Positions 30,687 through 39,213 of a stretch of DNA of 64,000 bases are shown piece by piece. The stretch is taken from contig NZ_CP074406.1 of NCBI RefSeq assembly GCF_018388425.1, positions 2,294,001 to 2,358,000 of the forward strand, written 5' to 3'. Position numbers and translations under genes: made by a program. The stretch's first letter is position 1. Each line of letters starts with the position of its first letter. The notes beneath the pieces were generated by a model that was not told the DNA's origin, searched no databases, and saw only the letters and a program-made list of their open reading frames with translations. This DNA comes from Nocardioides faecalis (GTDB taxonomy: Bacteria; Actinomycetota; Actinomycetes; Propionibacteriales; Nocardioidaceae).

Positions 30687-31142
30687 TCAGCCCGGCCACT
30701 CCATGCGTACGTCGGGCTCCTGCTCGGCGTTCGCGGAGCCGTCCGTGTGCTCGCGCTCGAGCAGCCCGTGGACGGCGTAGAAGGCCCGCGCAGGGGTGTT
30801 CGAGGCGAAGACCCACAGCCCGAAGCCGCCCGGGTGGCGGGCCTTGACGACGTCCAGCAGCGCCGAGCCGATCCCGGCGCCGGCGTGGTCCGGGTCGACG
30901 TACAGGTCGTCCAGCCAGGTGCGGGTGAACCGTGCGTAGCCGACGACCTCGCCGGCCACCTCGGCCACCCACGTCTCGTCCTGGCCGATCCGCGAGCCCA
31001 ACCATCGCGCCACCTCGGCGTCGCCCGGCACGGGTGCAGGCATCGGCGCGGCCGCGCGGGCTCGCAGGTGCACCCGGACGATCCCGGGCACGTCCCTGGG
31101 CACTGCCGGGCGCAGGCCGAGGTCGTCGGTCGGCGCGGGCAC
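30687..31142 (-). CDS. GNAT family N-acetyltransferase
   Basis: A 151-aa acetyltransferase with the GNAT fold: an N-terminal RPAVPRDVPGIVRVHLRA strand-helix, TWVAEVAGEVVGYARF, and the acetyl-CoA loop LYVDPDHAGAGIGSALLD (motif A). The substrate is unknown. It starts with GTG 4 nt after the rluD stop, so it is probably the last gene of the dksA-lspA-rluD transcript, before dnaE. Confidence 0.9.
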   Translation of the reverse strand: MPAPTDDLGLRPAVPRDVPGIVRVHLRARAAAPMPAPVPGDAEVARWLGSRIGQDETWVAEVAGEVVGYARFTRTWLDDLYVDPDHAGAGIGSALLDVVKARHPGGFGLWVFASNTPARAFYAVHGLLEREHTDGSANAEQEPDVRMEWPG

Positions 31143-31146
31143 CGCC

Positions 31147-32085
31147 TCAGTCGCTGTCGCGGATGACCTCGAGCGCGTGCGCGAGGTCGTCGGGGTACGT
31201 CGAGGAGTACGTCACGTACTCGCCGCCGTCGGGGTGCTCGAAGCCGAGCTTGACCGCGTGCAGCCACTGCCGGGTCAGGCCCAGGCGCTTGGCCAGCGTC
31301 GGGTCCGCGCCGTAGGTCAGGTCGCCGCAGCAGGGGTGCCGCAGCGCGGACATGTGCACCCGGATCTGGTGGGTGCGACCGGTCTCCAGGTGCACCTCGA
31401 GGAGGCTGGCGAAGCGGTGCGCCTCGAGCGTCTCGTAGTGGGTGACGCTCGCCCGGCCGCCCTCCATCACAGCGAACCGGTAGTCGGCGCCGGGGTGCCG
31501 ACCGATCGGGGCGTCGACGGTGCCGCTGAGCGGGTCCGGGTGGCCCTGCACGAGGGCGTGGTAGGTCTTGTCCACCGTGCGGTGCCGGAAGGCGTTCTTG
31601 AGCACCGAGTAGGCGCGCTCGGACTTGGCGATCACCATCACGCCCGAGGTGCCCACGTCGAGGCGCTGCACGATGCCCTCGCGCTCCTTGGCCCCCGAGG
31701 TGGAGATCCGGAAGCCCGCTCCGGCCAGGTGCCCGACCACGGTGGGTCCCCGCCAGCCGGGCGAGGGATGGACCGCGACGCCCACCGGCTTGTCGATCAC
31801 GACGATGGAGTCGTCGTCGTGGATGATCTTGATGCCCTCGACGATCTCGGGGACGATCGCGAGCGCGTCGTTCTCGGCCGGGATGGACACGTCGAGCACG
31901 GCGCCGGAGAACACCCGCTCGCTCTTGCCCTGCACCAGGTCGCCGTCGAGGCGCACGTGCTCGGCGGCGACCAGCTCGGCCGCGCGGGTGCGCGAGAGGC
32001 CGAACAGCTGGGCCATCACCACGTCGATCCGCTCGCCCTCGAGGCTGTCGGGCACCGACAGGGTGCGGTGGTCGATGCTGGTCAC
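31147..32085 (-). CDS. rluD: 23S rRNA pseudouridine synthase, RluD family
   Basis: A 312-aa RluA/RluD family enzyme with an N-terminal S4 RNA-binding domain ([21 protein letters not shown]) and a catalytic domain whose Asp is in [13 protein letters not shown]; the [14 protein letters not shown] and GRTHQIRVH motifs are intact. It probably makes the pseudouridines in helix 69 of 23S rRNA, by family. The GTG at 32085 overlaps the lspA stop by 4 nt; this lspA-rluD pairing is common in bacteria. Confidence 0.95.
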   Translation of the reverse strand: MTSIDHRTLSVPDSLEGERIDVVMAQLFGLSRTRAAELVAAEHVRLDGDLVQGKSERVFSGAVLDVSIPAENDALAIVPEIVEGIKIIHDDDSIVVIDKPVGVAVHPSPGWRGPTVVGHLAGAGFRISTSGAKEREGIVQRLDVGTSGVMVIAKSERAYSVLKNAFRHRTVDKTYHALVQGHPDPLSGTVDAPIGRHPGADYRFAVMEGGRASVTHYETLEAHRFASLLEVHLETGRTHQIRVHMSALRHPCCGDLTYGADPTLAKRLGLTRQWLHAVKLGFEHPDGGEYVTYSSTYPDDLAHALEVIRDSD

Positions 32086-32681
32086 GGGTTCTCCTCGCCG
32101 TCCTGGTCGGCCTTGTCGTCGGGCGCGTCGGCGGGGACGCGGGTGCCGTCCAGGGCGACGCCGCGCAGCACCTGGAGCAGCACCACCGCGACGCCGACGT
32201 TGATGCACATGTCGGCGACGTTGAAGACGGGCCAGTTCGGCAGCATCAGGAAGTCGACGACGTGACCGCGGAACGGTCCGGGGTCACGGAAGATGCGGTC
32301 CAGGAGGTTGCCGACGATGCCGGCCAGCAGCAGCCCGAGCCCGAGTGCCCACACCTTGCTCGCGGCGCGACGGCTGATCCACAGCACCACCACGGTCGCG
32401 GCGACCGCGAGAGCGGACAGCACCTCCGTGAACCCGGTGCCGAGGCTGAACGCGGCACCCGGGTTGTAGGTGAGGTGGAGCTGCAGGAGCTCGCCCACCA
32501 GCTCGATGTCGTCACGGTCGGTCAGGTGGCGCACGGCCAGGACCTTGGTGACCTGGTCCACGACCAGCAGCACGAGGGCGACGACCGCGAAGAGCAGCCA
32601 GCTGCGAGGTGAGGCGATGAACCGGCCCGGGGACGATCCTTCGCTGCGGTCGCCTACCGTCGTTCCTCGCGCTTCTTGCAT
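32082..32681 (-). CDS. lspA: Lipoprotein signal peptidase (signal peptidase II)
   Basis: Cleaves the signal peptide of lipoproteins after Lgt has modified the cysteine. A 199-aa protein with four membrane helices and the catalytic aspartates in [10 protein letters not shown] and [11 protein letters not shown]. The N-terminal 30 residues are hydrophilic. The ATG at 32681 lies inside the end of the dksA-like gene (28-nt overlap), a tight coupling that is conserved in actinobacteria. Substrates in this window include the lipoproteins at 4, 14, 16, 18 and 19.7 kb. Confidence 0.95.
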   Translation of the reverse strand: MQEARGTTVGDRSEGSSPGRFIASPRSWLLFAVVALVLLVVDQVTKVLAVRHLTDRDDIELVGELLQLHLTYNPGAAFSLGTGFTEVLSALAVAATVVVLWISRRAASKVWALGLGLLLAGIVGNLLDRIFRDPGPFRGHVVDFLMLPNWPVFNVADMCINVGVAVVLLQVLRGVALDGTRVPADAPDDKADQDGEENP

Positions 32682-33490
32682 GTCATGCACAGTGTGGCAC
32701 GGGGAAAGGCCATCAACCGCATCTTGCCGATGGGGTTGCCGCACGCCTCACACACGCCGTACGTGCCGTCCTCGATCCGGGCCAGCGCCCGTTCGATCTG
32801 CGCCAGCTTCTCCCGCTCGTGGTTGACCACGGTGAGCTCGTGGTCGCGCTCGAAGCTGGTCGCCCCGACGTCGGCCTGGTCCTGCCCCGCACCGTCACCG
32901 GGGTCGCGCAGCAACCCGCTGAGGTCAGCCTCCTGCGCCTGGAGCACCTCCTCGCTGTGCGCGTACTGCTCGTGCAGCTCGGCCAGCACCTCGGCGAGGT
33001 CGGCCTCCGACCAGGCCTCCTCGCCCTCGAGGACGACGAGGTCGTCGGGTGCCGCGCGGCGTGTGCGCGGGGCGGACCGCGCCGTCGGGCCGGATCCGGA
33101 CTTCTTCACGATGGCGGGCGTCCCAGACGCCTTCTTCGCCGGAGTGCTCTTCGCCACCGGTGCCTCCTTCTGTCTCGCAGAGGCGGTCTTCTTCTGCACC
33201 GCCGAGATCGGTGTGGTGGTTTTCGGCTTGGGTGCCGTCCTGCTCGCCGCCGCGCTCTTCGCGGGGGCCGTCTTCTTCGCGGGGGCCGCCTTGGCCGCGG
33301 GAGCGGCTTTCTTCGCGGGTGCCGACTTCTTCGCGGGTGCCGACTTCTTCGCGGGTGCCGACTTCTTCGCGGATGCCGCCTTCTTCTCCGGGGCGGCGGG
33401 GTCGGCGGCGCCGGGCTTGCGCGGGCGAATGATCTTCCGGGCCGCAGATGCGGCCTGGGTGGCCAACGACTTCTTGGTGCTTCGGGTCAT
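32654..33490 (-). CDS. TraR/DksA C4 zinc-finger protein with Lys/Ala-rich tail
   Basis: A 278-aa protein in two parts. Residues 1-140 are a basic Lys/Ala/Pro-rich disordered segment with repeated KKSAPA units, like the tails of histone H1-like and HupB proteins. Residues 150-278 form a coiled-coil (EEAWSEADLAEVLAELHEQYAHS) and a C4 zinc finger (C247, C250, C268, C271) of the TraR/DksA type. DksA relatives act on RNA polymerase through its secondary channel; the acidic tip is not clearly present here, so the role is uncertain. The gene overlaps lspA. Confidence 0.88.
   Translation of the reverse strand: MTRSTKKSLATQAASAARKIIRPRKPGAADPAAPEKKAASAKKSAPAKKSAPAKKSAPAKKAAPAAKAAPAKKTAPAKSAAASRTAPKPKTTTPISAVQKKTASARQKEAPVAKSTPAKKASGTPAIVKKSGSGPTARSAPRTRRAAPDDLVVLEGEEAWSEADLAEVLAELHEQYAHSEEVLQAQEADLSGLLRDPGDGAGQDQADVGATSFERDHELTVVNHEREKLAQIERALARIEDGTYGVCEACGNPIGKMRLMAFPRATLCMTCKKREERR
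33311..33382. repeat. Four 18-bp tandem repeats in the DksA-like tail
   Basis: Three exact copies of CTTCGCGGGTGCCGACTT (plus-strand view) and one variant copy encode the KKSAPA hexapeptides. The unit length is in frame, so copy number can change the tail length. Confidence 0.9.
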
Positions 33491-33599
33491 TCCTGACTCC
33501 TCGGGCAGGTCACCTCAGGCCCAGCGGGCGGCGGGTGTGATGCGGAGGCTAGTGACTGTGCCATAGCACACCAAGCAGACTCTCCGAGGAGAAAAGGCA

Positions 33600-33632
33600 A
33601 ACCGCCCGGCCCACGAGGTGGGCCGGGCGGTT
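33600..33632 (-). terminator. Terminator after divIVA
   Basis: A perfect 14-bp stem (33600-33613 with 33619-33632, AACCGCCCGGCCCA arms) and a 5-nt loop, 23 nt past the divIVA stop. On the minus strand a TTTGCCTTTT stretch follows the stem, which makes this the most typical intrinsic terminator in the window. Confidence 0.88.
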
Positions 33633-33654
33633 CGCGTCGTCTAGCGCGACGGGG

Positions 33655-34446
33655 TCAGGCGTCGTCCTCACCGAGGATGGAGCGCAGCCGCTTGGGTGCC
33701 GGCGCCTCCTCGACGGGGGCGAGGGTGTCGCCGGGAGCCTTGAGCGACTCGAGCTGCTGGGTGAAGTAGCTCTTGAGCCGCGAGCGGTACTCACGCTCGA
33801 ACGAACGCAGCGTCTCGACCTCGGCCGAGAGCTTGTCGCGCTCCTTCTCCAGGTCCCCGAACAGCTGCGTACGACGCTCGGCGGTCTCGCCGTCGAGCAT
33901 CTCGGCACGGGTGCGGGCGTCGGACTCCAGCCGGTCGGCCTTCATCTTGGCCTCGGACTCGAGCCGCTCGGCCTTGGTGCGCGCCTCGCCGACGATCTTG
34001 TCGGCCTCGTTCTTGGCGTCCTCCACGAGCTCGTCCGCGTTGCGCGTGGCGATCTCGAGCAGCCGCGCGGCGGCGTTGGAGGCCTCCGGGACGGTCTCGA
34101 CCCGAATCGTCTGGACACCGGTTGCGGCGGCCGGCTCGGGCGCAGCCGGAGCGGCGACGGGAGCCGGCGCGGGCGTCTCGACGACGGGCTCGGGCTCCGG
34201 CGCGGGAGCCGGGGCCGGAGCGATCTCGGGAACCGGAGCAAGCTGCGTCGGCGCGTCGTAAGCCGCCGCGGAGCCGGACTGCGCAGCAGCGAGCTTCGCA
34301 CGGAGGTCGTCGTTCTCCTGGACGAGGCGAGCCAGCTCGGCCTCCACCTCGTCGAGGAACTGGTCGACCTCGCCCATGTCGTAGCCCTCGCGCAGCCGGA
34401 CCGGCGTAAAGCGCTTGTTGCTCACGTCCTCAGGCGTCAGCGGCAT
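33655..34446 (-). CDS. divIVA: DivIVA/Wag31 polar growth protein
   Basis: Marks the cell poles and septum and directs peptidoglycan synthesis there. The 263-aa protein has the N-terminal lipid-binding domain (residues 1-60, MPLTPEDVSNKRFTPVRLRE and GYDMGEVDQFLDEVE), a Pro/Ala/Glu/Val-rich linker to about residue 110, and a long coiled-coil (about 120-235). GAGG lies just upstream of the ATG. It ends with an intrinsic terminator. Actinobacterial Wag31 is phosphorylated by PknA/B; I cannot place a site. Confidence 0.96.
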   Translation of the reverse strand: MPLTPEDVSNKRFTPVRLREGYDMGEVDQFLDEVEAELARLVQENDDLRAKLAAAQSGSAAAYDAPTQLAPVPEIAPAPAPAPEPEPVVETPAPAPVAAPAAPEPAAATGVQTIRVETVPEASNAAARLLEIATRNADELVEDAKNEADKIVGEARTKAERLESEAKMKADRLESDARTRAEMLDGETAERRTQLFGDLEKERDKLSAEVETLRSFEREYRSRLKSYFTQQLESLKAPGDTLAPVEEAPAPKRLRSILGEDDA

Positions 34447-34532
34447 GACCTCACCTATCTTCGAAGTACCAGGACAAACGTTTCTCAGCGAACCTTAGCG
34501 CTTGATAGCGAGAAGGCCGCATCACCTGCCGA

Positions 34533-34826
34533 TCAGGCGAGCAGTGCTGAGCGATTAACCGTGAGCAGCACATAAGCCAGGATCATCACGAGGATGAAGC
34601 TCAGGTCAAGGGCGAAATTGCCGATACGGATCGGCTTGATCACCTTGCGGAGCGCGTTGATCGGCGGATCGGTGGCGCTGTAGGCCGCCTCCAGGAAGAC
34701 CAGCACCACACCACGCGGCTCCCAGCTGCGTGCGAACACCTGGACCCAGTCCGTCATGAACCGGACCCACAGGAAGCCGATGAAGACGAAGAGGACGCCC
34801 TCGATGATCCAGCCGGCGATGCTCAC
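34533..34826 (-). CDS. YggT family membrane protein
   Basis: A 97-aa protein with two YggT-type membrane segments: IAGWIIEGVLFVFIGFLWVRF and FALDLSFILVMILAYVLL, with the family's DPPINALRKVIKPIRIG loop between. The role is unclear; the gene is fixed between sepF and divIVA in Gram-positive dcw clusters, which suggests an accessory role at the division site. Confidence 0.93.
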   Translation of the reverse strand: MSIAGWIIEGVLFVFIGFLWVRFMTDWVQVFARSWEPRGVVLVFLEAAYSATDPPINALRKVIKPIRIGNFALDLSFILVMILAYVLLTVNRSALLA

Positions 34827-34891
34827 GACGTCAACCTAGCGGGTGCGCCGGAAGCACCGGGCACCCGGCTCGACCGACGCGCACCGCCGGT

Positions 34892-35392
34892 TCAGCTCTG
34901 GTTGAAGAATCCACCGTCGGCGATGCGCTGCTTGTCCTCCGCCGCGACGCTCACGTTCGGCGGGGAGAGCAGGAAGACCTTGTTGGTGATCCGCTCGATG
35001 CTGCCGCGAGTGGCGAAGATGAGGCCGGCCGCGAAGTCGACGAGCCGCTTGGCGTCGGAGTCGTTCATCTCCGTGAGGTTCATGATCACCGGCACGCCCT
35101 CGCGGTACTCCTCGCCGACCGAGCGCGCCTCGTTGTACGTCGTGGGGTGCAGGGTCGTGATCCGGGAGAGCTCTGCGACGACGGGCTGCGGAGCCGCCGC
35201 GACGGGGCGACGGCGCTCCTCCAGGTCGGCCACGTTCGGCGACGGCACGGCGCGGACGGGCCGGGCGGGTCGCTGCTCGCGCGCGTCGCGCGGGCCGGCC
35301 TGCCGCTCGGCGGTCTCCTCGTCGTACTCGTCATAGCCGGCGTCCTCCAGCAGGCCGAGGTACTCACCGATCCTGCGCATCGCACCGCTCAT
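34892..35392 (-). CDS. sepF: Cell division protein SepF
   Basis: Anchors FtsZ to the membrane in bacteria that lack FtsA. The 166-aa protein has an amphipathic N-terminal helix (AMRRIGEYLGLLED), an acidic/Arg-rich linker, and the C-terminal SepF fold that binds FtsZ (VPVIMNLTEMNDSDAKRLVDFAAGLIFATRGSIERITNKVFLLSP). GGAGG lies 8 nt before the ATG at 35392. The absence of ftsA in this cluster fits SepF as the main anchor. Confidence 0.95.
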   Translation of the reverse strand: MSGAMRRIGEYLGLLEDAGYDEYDEETAERQAGPRDAREQRPARPVRAVPSPNVADLEERRRPVAAAPQPVVAELSRITTLHPTTYNEARSVGEEYREGVPVIMNLTEMNDSDAKRLVDFAAGLIFATRGSIERITNKVFLLSPPNVSVAAEDKQRIADGGFFNQS

Positions 35393-35453
35393 GACAGTTG
35401 CCTCCGTGATCCGTGCCCCGGCGTGGCCGGAGCATCTGGTGGTGTTGTGGACA

Positions 35454-36155
35454 TTACTGGACTTGTGGCCTCGGGCCGAGGACCGCGGAGCCGACGCGCA
35501 CGTGTGTCGCACCGGCCGAGATCGCCTGCTCCAGGTCGCCGCTCATGCCGGCGGAGAGCAGGGTCGCGTCGGGGTGGTCGCTGAGGAACGCCGCGCGCAC
35601 CTCGGCGAGCCGGGCGAACGCCGTGGCCGGGTCCTCGCCCAGCGGTGCGACGGCCATCAGGCCGCGTAGCCGCAGGGCCTCGCCGGCCGCCACGACGCTC
35701 TCGGCGAGGGCGCCGAGAGCCTCAGGGGCGGCACCGAAGCGATGCTCAGCGGCGGGCGGGTCGAGGCTCACCTGGAGCAGCACGTCGACCTGCCGCTCGG
35801 TCTCGGTGGCACCTCGCGCGAGGCGGGTGACGAGCTCGGGACGATCGACGGACTCGACGACGTCGGCGTAGCGGGCCACCGCGGCGGCCTTGTTGGTCTG
35901 CAGGCCGCCGATGTAGTGCCAGCGCAGGCCGAGGTCGGCGCACTCCTCGGCCTTGGCGCGTGCCTCCTGGTGCCGGTTCTCCCCCACGTCGGTGACGCCG
36001 AGTCCGGCGAGCAGCCGCACGTCGGAGGCCGGGAAGAACTTGGTGACCACGACGAGGCCGACCTCGTCCTCACCGCGACCCGCCGCCCGGCAGGCGGCCG
36101 CGATGCGCTCGCGCACCTTCGCCAGCGCGTCGGCGAGCTCCTCGGGGCGGCTCAC
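35454..36155 (-). CDS. YggS family pyridoxal phosphate homeostasis protein
   Basis: A 233-aa PLP-binding TIM-barrel protein without known catalysis that balances cellular PLP. The PLP lysine is in LVVVTKFFPASDV and the phosphate loop near LSAGMSGDLEQAI. The GTG at 36155 overlaps the stop of the pgeF gene by 4 nt. Its place between ftsZ and sepF is conserved in actinobacteria. Confidence 0.95.
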   Translation of the reverse strand: MSRPEELADALAKVRERIAAACRAAGRGEDEVGLVVVTKFFPASDVRLLAGLGVTDVGENRHQEARAKAEECADLGLRWHYIGGLQTNKAAAVARYADVVESVDRPELVTRLARGATETERQVDVLLQVSLDPPAAEHRFGAAPEALGALAESVVAAGEALRLRGLMAVAPLGEDPATAFARLAEVRAAFLSDHPDATLLSAGMSGDLEQAISAGATHVRVGSAVLGPRPQVQ

Positions 36156-36889
36156 CGGGCACCGCCGAGGCGGATGACGCCGGCCTGGCGGCCGGCGGCG
36201 GCACCGTCGCGCCGGAAGGAGTACAGGTCGGGCGACTCGCGGGTGCAGCGGCCGGCGTCGACGACCTGCACGCCGTCGGCCTCGAGCTGGGCGCGCACAC
36301 CGGCGCCGATGTCGAGGCTCGGCGTGCCCCAGGTGGTCCTGGCGCGGGCCTGCGGCACGATCGCGGCCACCTCCTCCTGCATCGTCTCCGGCACCTCGTA
36401 GCAGCCGCCGCAGATGGAGGGCCCCACCCATGCGGTGAGGCTCTCGGCACCCAGGGCGCGCATCGCGGCCACCGTGGCCGGTACGACGCCCCGGACCAGG
36501 CCGAGCCGGCCCGCGTGCGCCGCAGCGATGACGCGGGCCTCGGGGTCGGCCAGCAGCACGGGCACGCAGTCGGCGGCGCGGACCATCAGCGTGTGGCCGG
36601 GCAGCGTGGTGACGATGCCGTCGGCCTGCGGCGGGTGGCCCGGCTCAGGCGCGGGCGTCTCAGCGCTCAGGGTGACGACGTCCGCCCCGTGCACCTGGTG
36701 CAGGTCGGCGAGGGTGTCGCCGGGGGCGAAGTCGTCGAGCAGCAGCCGCAGGTTCTGCGCCCGGGCAGCGGCGTCGCCCTCGCCCTCGAGCGCGAGGTCG
36801 AGCTCGTCGTGGGGTGCAGGACTGACCCCGCCGAACCGGTCCGTGAAGGCCAGGTCGACGGGGCCCGTCGAGATCCGCAGGGAGTACAC
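36152..36889 (-). CDS. pgeF: YfiH/LACC1 family purine nucleoside phosphorylase / PgeF
   Basis: A 245-aa member of the YfiH/LACC1 family. Members act as purine nucleoside phosphorylase/adenosine deaminase or, as PgeF in E. coli, hydrolyse misincorporated Ser-containing muropeptide. Metal ligands are visible: HQVHGADV, AADCVPVLL and AHAGRLGLVRGVV, with SICGGCYEV further on. The third motif has RL where AHAGWRG is usual. It lies 4 nt after ftsZ, consistent with a cell-wall quality role. Confidence 0.9.
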   Translation of the reverse strand: MYSLRISTGPVDLAFTDRFGGVSPAPHDELDLALEGEGDAAARAQNLRLLLDDFAPGDTLADLHQVHGADVVTLSAETPAPEPGHPPQADGIVTTLPGHTLMVRAADCVPVLLADPEARVIAAAHAGRLGLVRGVVPATVAAMRALGAESLTAWVGPSICGGCYEVPETMQEEVAAIVPQARARTTWGTPSLDIGAGVRAQLEADGVQVVDAGRCTRESPDLYSFRRDGAAAGRQAGVIRLGGAR

Positions 36890-36893
36890 CGAC

Positions 36894-38132
36894 CTACTTC
36901 AGGAAGTCCGGGACGTCGAGGTCGTCGCCGTCGTCGAACTGCATCGGCGCAGGCGTGGGACGCATGCCGACGGGCTGCGGGTCGGCCGGCTTGGTGCGCT
37001 CGGCAGGGCGCTCTGCAGGTCGCTCGGCGGGGCGCTCGGGGGTCGAGGAGACCGGCTGCGCGGACCGGGACGACTCCTCGCGGCGCGGCGCGGCGGCGGA
37101 GCGGGCCTCCGCGGCCGGGGAGGGCGTCGACTGGGCCGCCTGGGCCCGCTCGCGGCGCAGCGAGGTCTCCTGGCGCTGCTTGGGCAGGCCACCGTCGAAG
37201 CCGGCGGCGATCACCGTCACCCGGACCTCGTCGCCGAGGGCGTCGTCGATGATCGTGCCGAAGATGATGTTGGCCTCGGCGTGCACGGCGTCGGCGACCA
37301 TCGCGGCGGCCTCGTTGATCTCGAAGATGCCGAGGTCGGAGCCGCCGGCGATGGAGAGCAGCACGCCGTGGGCGCCGTCGATGGAGGCCTCGAGCAGCGG
37401 GCTGCTGATCGCCATCTCGGCAGCGGCGAGCGCACGGTCCTCACCGCGGGCGGAGCCGATGCCCATGAGGGCGGAGCCGGCGTTGCTCATGACGGCCTTG
37501 ACGTCGGCGAAGTCGACGTTGATCAGGCCGGGGGTGGTGATCAGGTCGGTGATCCCGGAGACACCCTGCAGCAGGACCTGGTCGGCCTGCTTGAACGCGT
37601 CCAGCATCGACACGTTGCGGTCGGAGATCTGCAGCAGCCGGTCGTTGGGGATCACGATGAGGGTGTCGACCTCCTCGCGGAGCCGATCGATGCCCTCGTC
37701 CGCAGACTTCTTGCGCCGCGCCCCCTCGAAGGTGAACGGGCGGGTCACCACACCGATGGTCAGCGCGCCCAGCGAGCGGGCGATCCGGGCCACGACGGGA
37801 GCACCGCCGGTGCCGGTGCCGCCGCCCTCGCCTGCGGTCACGAAGACCATGTCGGCGCCCTTGAGCACCTCCTCGATCTCCTCGGCGTGGTCCTCGGCGG
37901 CGCGGCCGCCCACGTCGGGGTTCGCGCCGGCACCCAGGCCGCGGGTCAGCTCACGACCGATGTCGAGCTTGACGTCGGCGTCGCTCATCAGCAGCGCCTG
38001 GGCATCGGTGTTGATGGCGATGAACTCGACGCCCTTGAGGCCGACATCGATCATGCGGTTCACGGCGTTGACGCCGCCACCGCCGATGCCGACGACCTTG
38101 ATGATGGCCAGGTAGTTCTGTGCAGCTGCCAC
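36894..38132 (-). CDS. ftsZ: Cell division protein FtsZ
   Basis: The tubulin-like GTPase that forms the division ring. In 412 aa it has the GTP-binding GGGTGTG loop (103-109), the T7 loop ([11 protein letters not shown]), a long disordered Arg/Pro/Ala linker, and the C-terminal peptide DLDVPDFLK that binds SepF and other partners. The GTG start has AGGTG about 9 nt upstream. The linker carries a run of [13 protein letters not shown] repeats. A 265-nt upstream gap contains its promoter region. Confidence 0.98.
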   Translation of the reverse strand: MAAAQNYLAIIKVVGIGGGGVNAVNRMIDVGLKGVEFIAINTDAQALLMSDADVKLDIGRELTRGLGAGANPDVGGRAAEDHAEEIEEVLKGADMVFVTAGEGGGTGTGGAPVVARIARSLGALTIGVVTRPFTFEGARRKKSADEGIDRLREEVDTLIVIPNDRLLQISDRNVSMLDAFKQADQVLLQGVSGITDLITTPGLINVDFADVKAVMSNAGSALMGIGSARGEDRALAAAEMAISSPLLEASIDGAHGVLLSIAGGSDLGIFEINEAAAMVADAVHAEANIIFGTIIDDALGDEVRVTVIAAGFDGGLPKQRQETSLRRERAQAAQSTPSPAAEARSAAAPRREESSRSAQPVSSTPERPAERPAERPAERTKPADPQPVGMRPTPAPMQFDDGDDLDVPDFLK

Positions 38133-38247
38133 GGCGGCTTCACCTCTCCGGGTGTGGGGCGGTATCGATGTCAGTAGTCGTCTCGACGAGGTCGGCGGGG
38201 ATGCCGGCGCGGGCCGCCTTCCCCAGCAGCCGCACCGCGTGTCCCGA

Positions 38248-38318
38248 AACCCTTACCCTCAGGTAGAGGGTTATAGTTATGTCAACCTCGTCGTTCCCAC
38301 GACAGTAGGCACGACGAG
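38248..38318 (-). promoter_or_regulatory. ftsZ upstream element with dyads and candidate promoters
   Basis: On minus, an 8-bp inverted repeat CTCGTCGT/ACGACGAG (38287-38294, 38311-38318; 16 nt apart) is followed by TTGACA (38280-38285), TATAAC (38270-38275), and a smaller dyad ACCCTC-N5-GAGGGT. The elements are too close for one standard promoter, so more than one start or a regulator site is likely. This A/T-richer patch stands out in the 38133-38397 gap. Confidence 0.5.
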
Positions 38319-38397
38319 ACGTCCCGCGGTGCAGACACGCCGCGTCCGCGCGCGATTGCGCGCCATTGTTTGGGAACGCGCCCAGCAGGAGCCCTGC

Positions 38398-39213
38398 TCA
38401 ACGGGTGGTGGGCGCGCCGGGGACCGAGACGTCGTACGTCGTGGCCTCGACGGCGAGGAGCTTGAGCAGGACCGCGGCCTTCTCCTCGGACTGGCCCGCG
38501 CTCCCCCAGCGGACGAGGCGACCGTCCTCCAGGTGCAGCATGATCTCGTCGACCGTGCGGATCGAGGCGTACTCGACCAGGGCCGCGACCTCACGGTCGA
38601 GGGAGGCCACGACCGCGGCGCCCTCGCTGAGCGCGTTGCGGTCGGCACCGGCGCCGACGCGCACCCGGGGCAGACCCTCCAGCGCCCGCGGCGGAGCCGG
38701 GAAGGCGGTGCCGTCGGCGTCCAGCGCCATCTCGCGGCGGCCCTGGTCGAGCACGGCGACCGCCTTGCGCTCGACCACCTCGATCCGGACGTCGTGGGGC
38801 CACTTGCGCGACACGTCGACCGAGCGCACCGCCGCCAGCGAGCCCACCCGCTTGGCGATGGGGTCCAGGTCGACCCGGGCCAGGGCGCCACCGGTGGGCA
38901 CCTCGGCGGCCTCCAGCACCTGCTCGGTGCTGAGCAGGTCGGTGCCGAGCACCACCACGCCCTCGGCACGGGTCCAGGACGAGAAGTAGACGGCGTAGAT
39001 GCCGAAGGCGAGCAGGCTCACCGCGGCCACCGCCGCGACCACGTAGCGCCAGGTCAGCCAGCGGCGCCTCCGCTGCCGGCGCAGGAACGCCCGGCGGGCC
39101 CGGTCGAGGGCGGGGTTCGCCGAGTCCGCTCTGCCCTTCCCCGTGCCGCGGGCCTTCGTGCGGGTCTTGTCACCGGCCTTGCCACGCCGCGTCGAGCCGG
39201 AGCCTTGCGCCAC
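38398..39213 (-). CDS. ftsQ: Cell division protein FtsQ
   Basis: A bitopic membrane protein of the divisome. A basic N-terminal tail of about 50 residues is followed by one membrane helix (TWRYVVAAVAAVSLLAFGIYAVYF), then an extracytoplasmic POTRA domain (TRAEGVVVLGTDLLSTEQVLEAA) and the FtsQ beta domain. At 271 aa it is normal in length. The GTG start overlaps the murC stop by one base (TAGTG). Confidence 0.95.
   Translation of the reverse strand: MAQGSGSTRRGKAGDKTRTKARGTGKGRADSANPALDRARRAFLRRQRRRRWLTWRYVVAAVAAVSLLAFGIYAVYFSSWTRAEGVVVLGTDLLSTEQVLEAAEVPTGGALARVDLDPIAKRVGSLAAVRSVDVSRKWPHDVRIEVVERKAVAVLDQGRREMALDADGTAFPAPPRALEGLPRVRVGAGADRNALSEGAAVVASLDREVAALVEYASIRTVDEIMLHLEDGRLVRWGSAGQSEEKAAVLLKLLAVEATTYDVSVPGAPTTR

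Noticed and set aside
33311..33382. CRISPR-like repeats (also at 2696-2755 and 48589-48636)
   Set aside because: The units are 12-18 bp, contiguous with no spacers, and in frame within genes; no cas genes are present.
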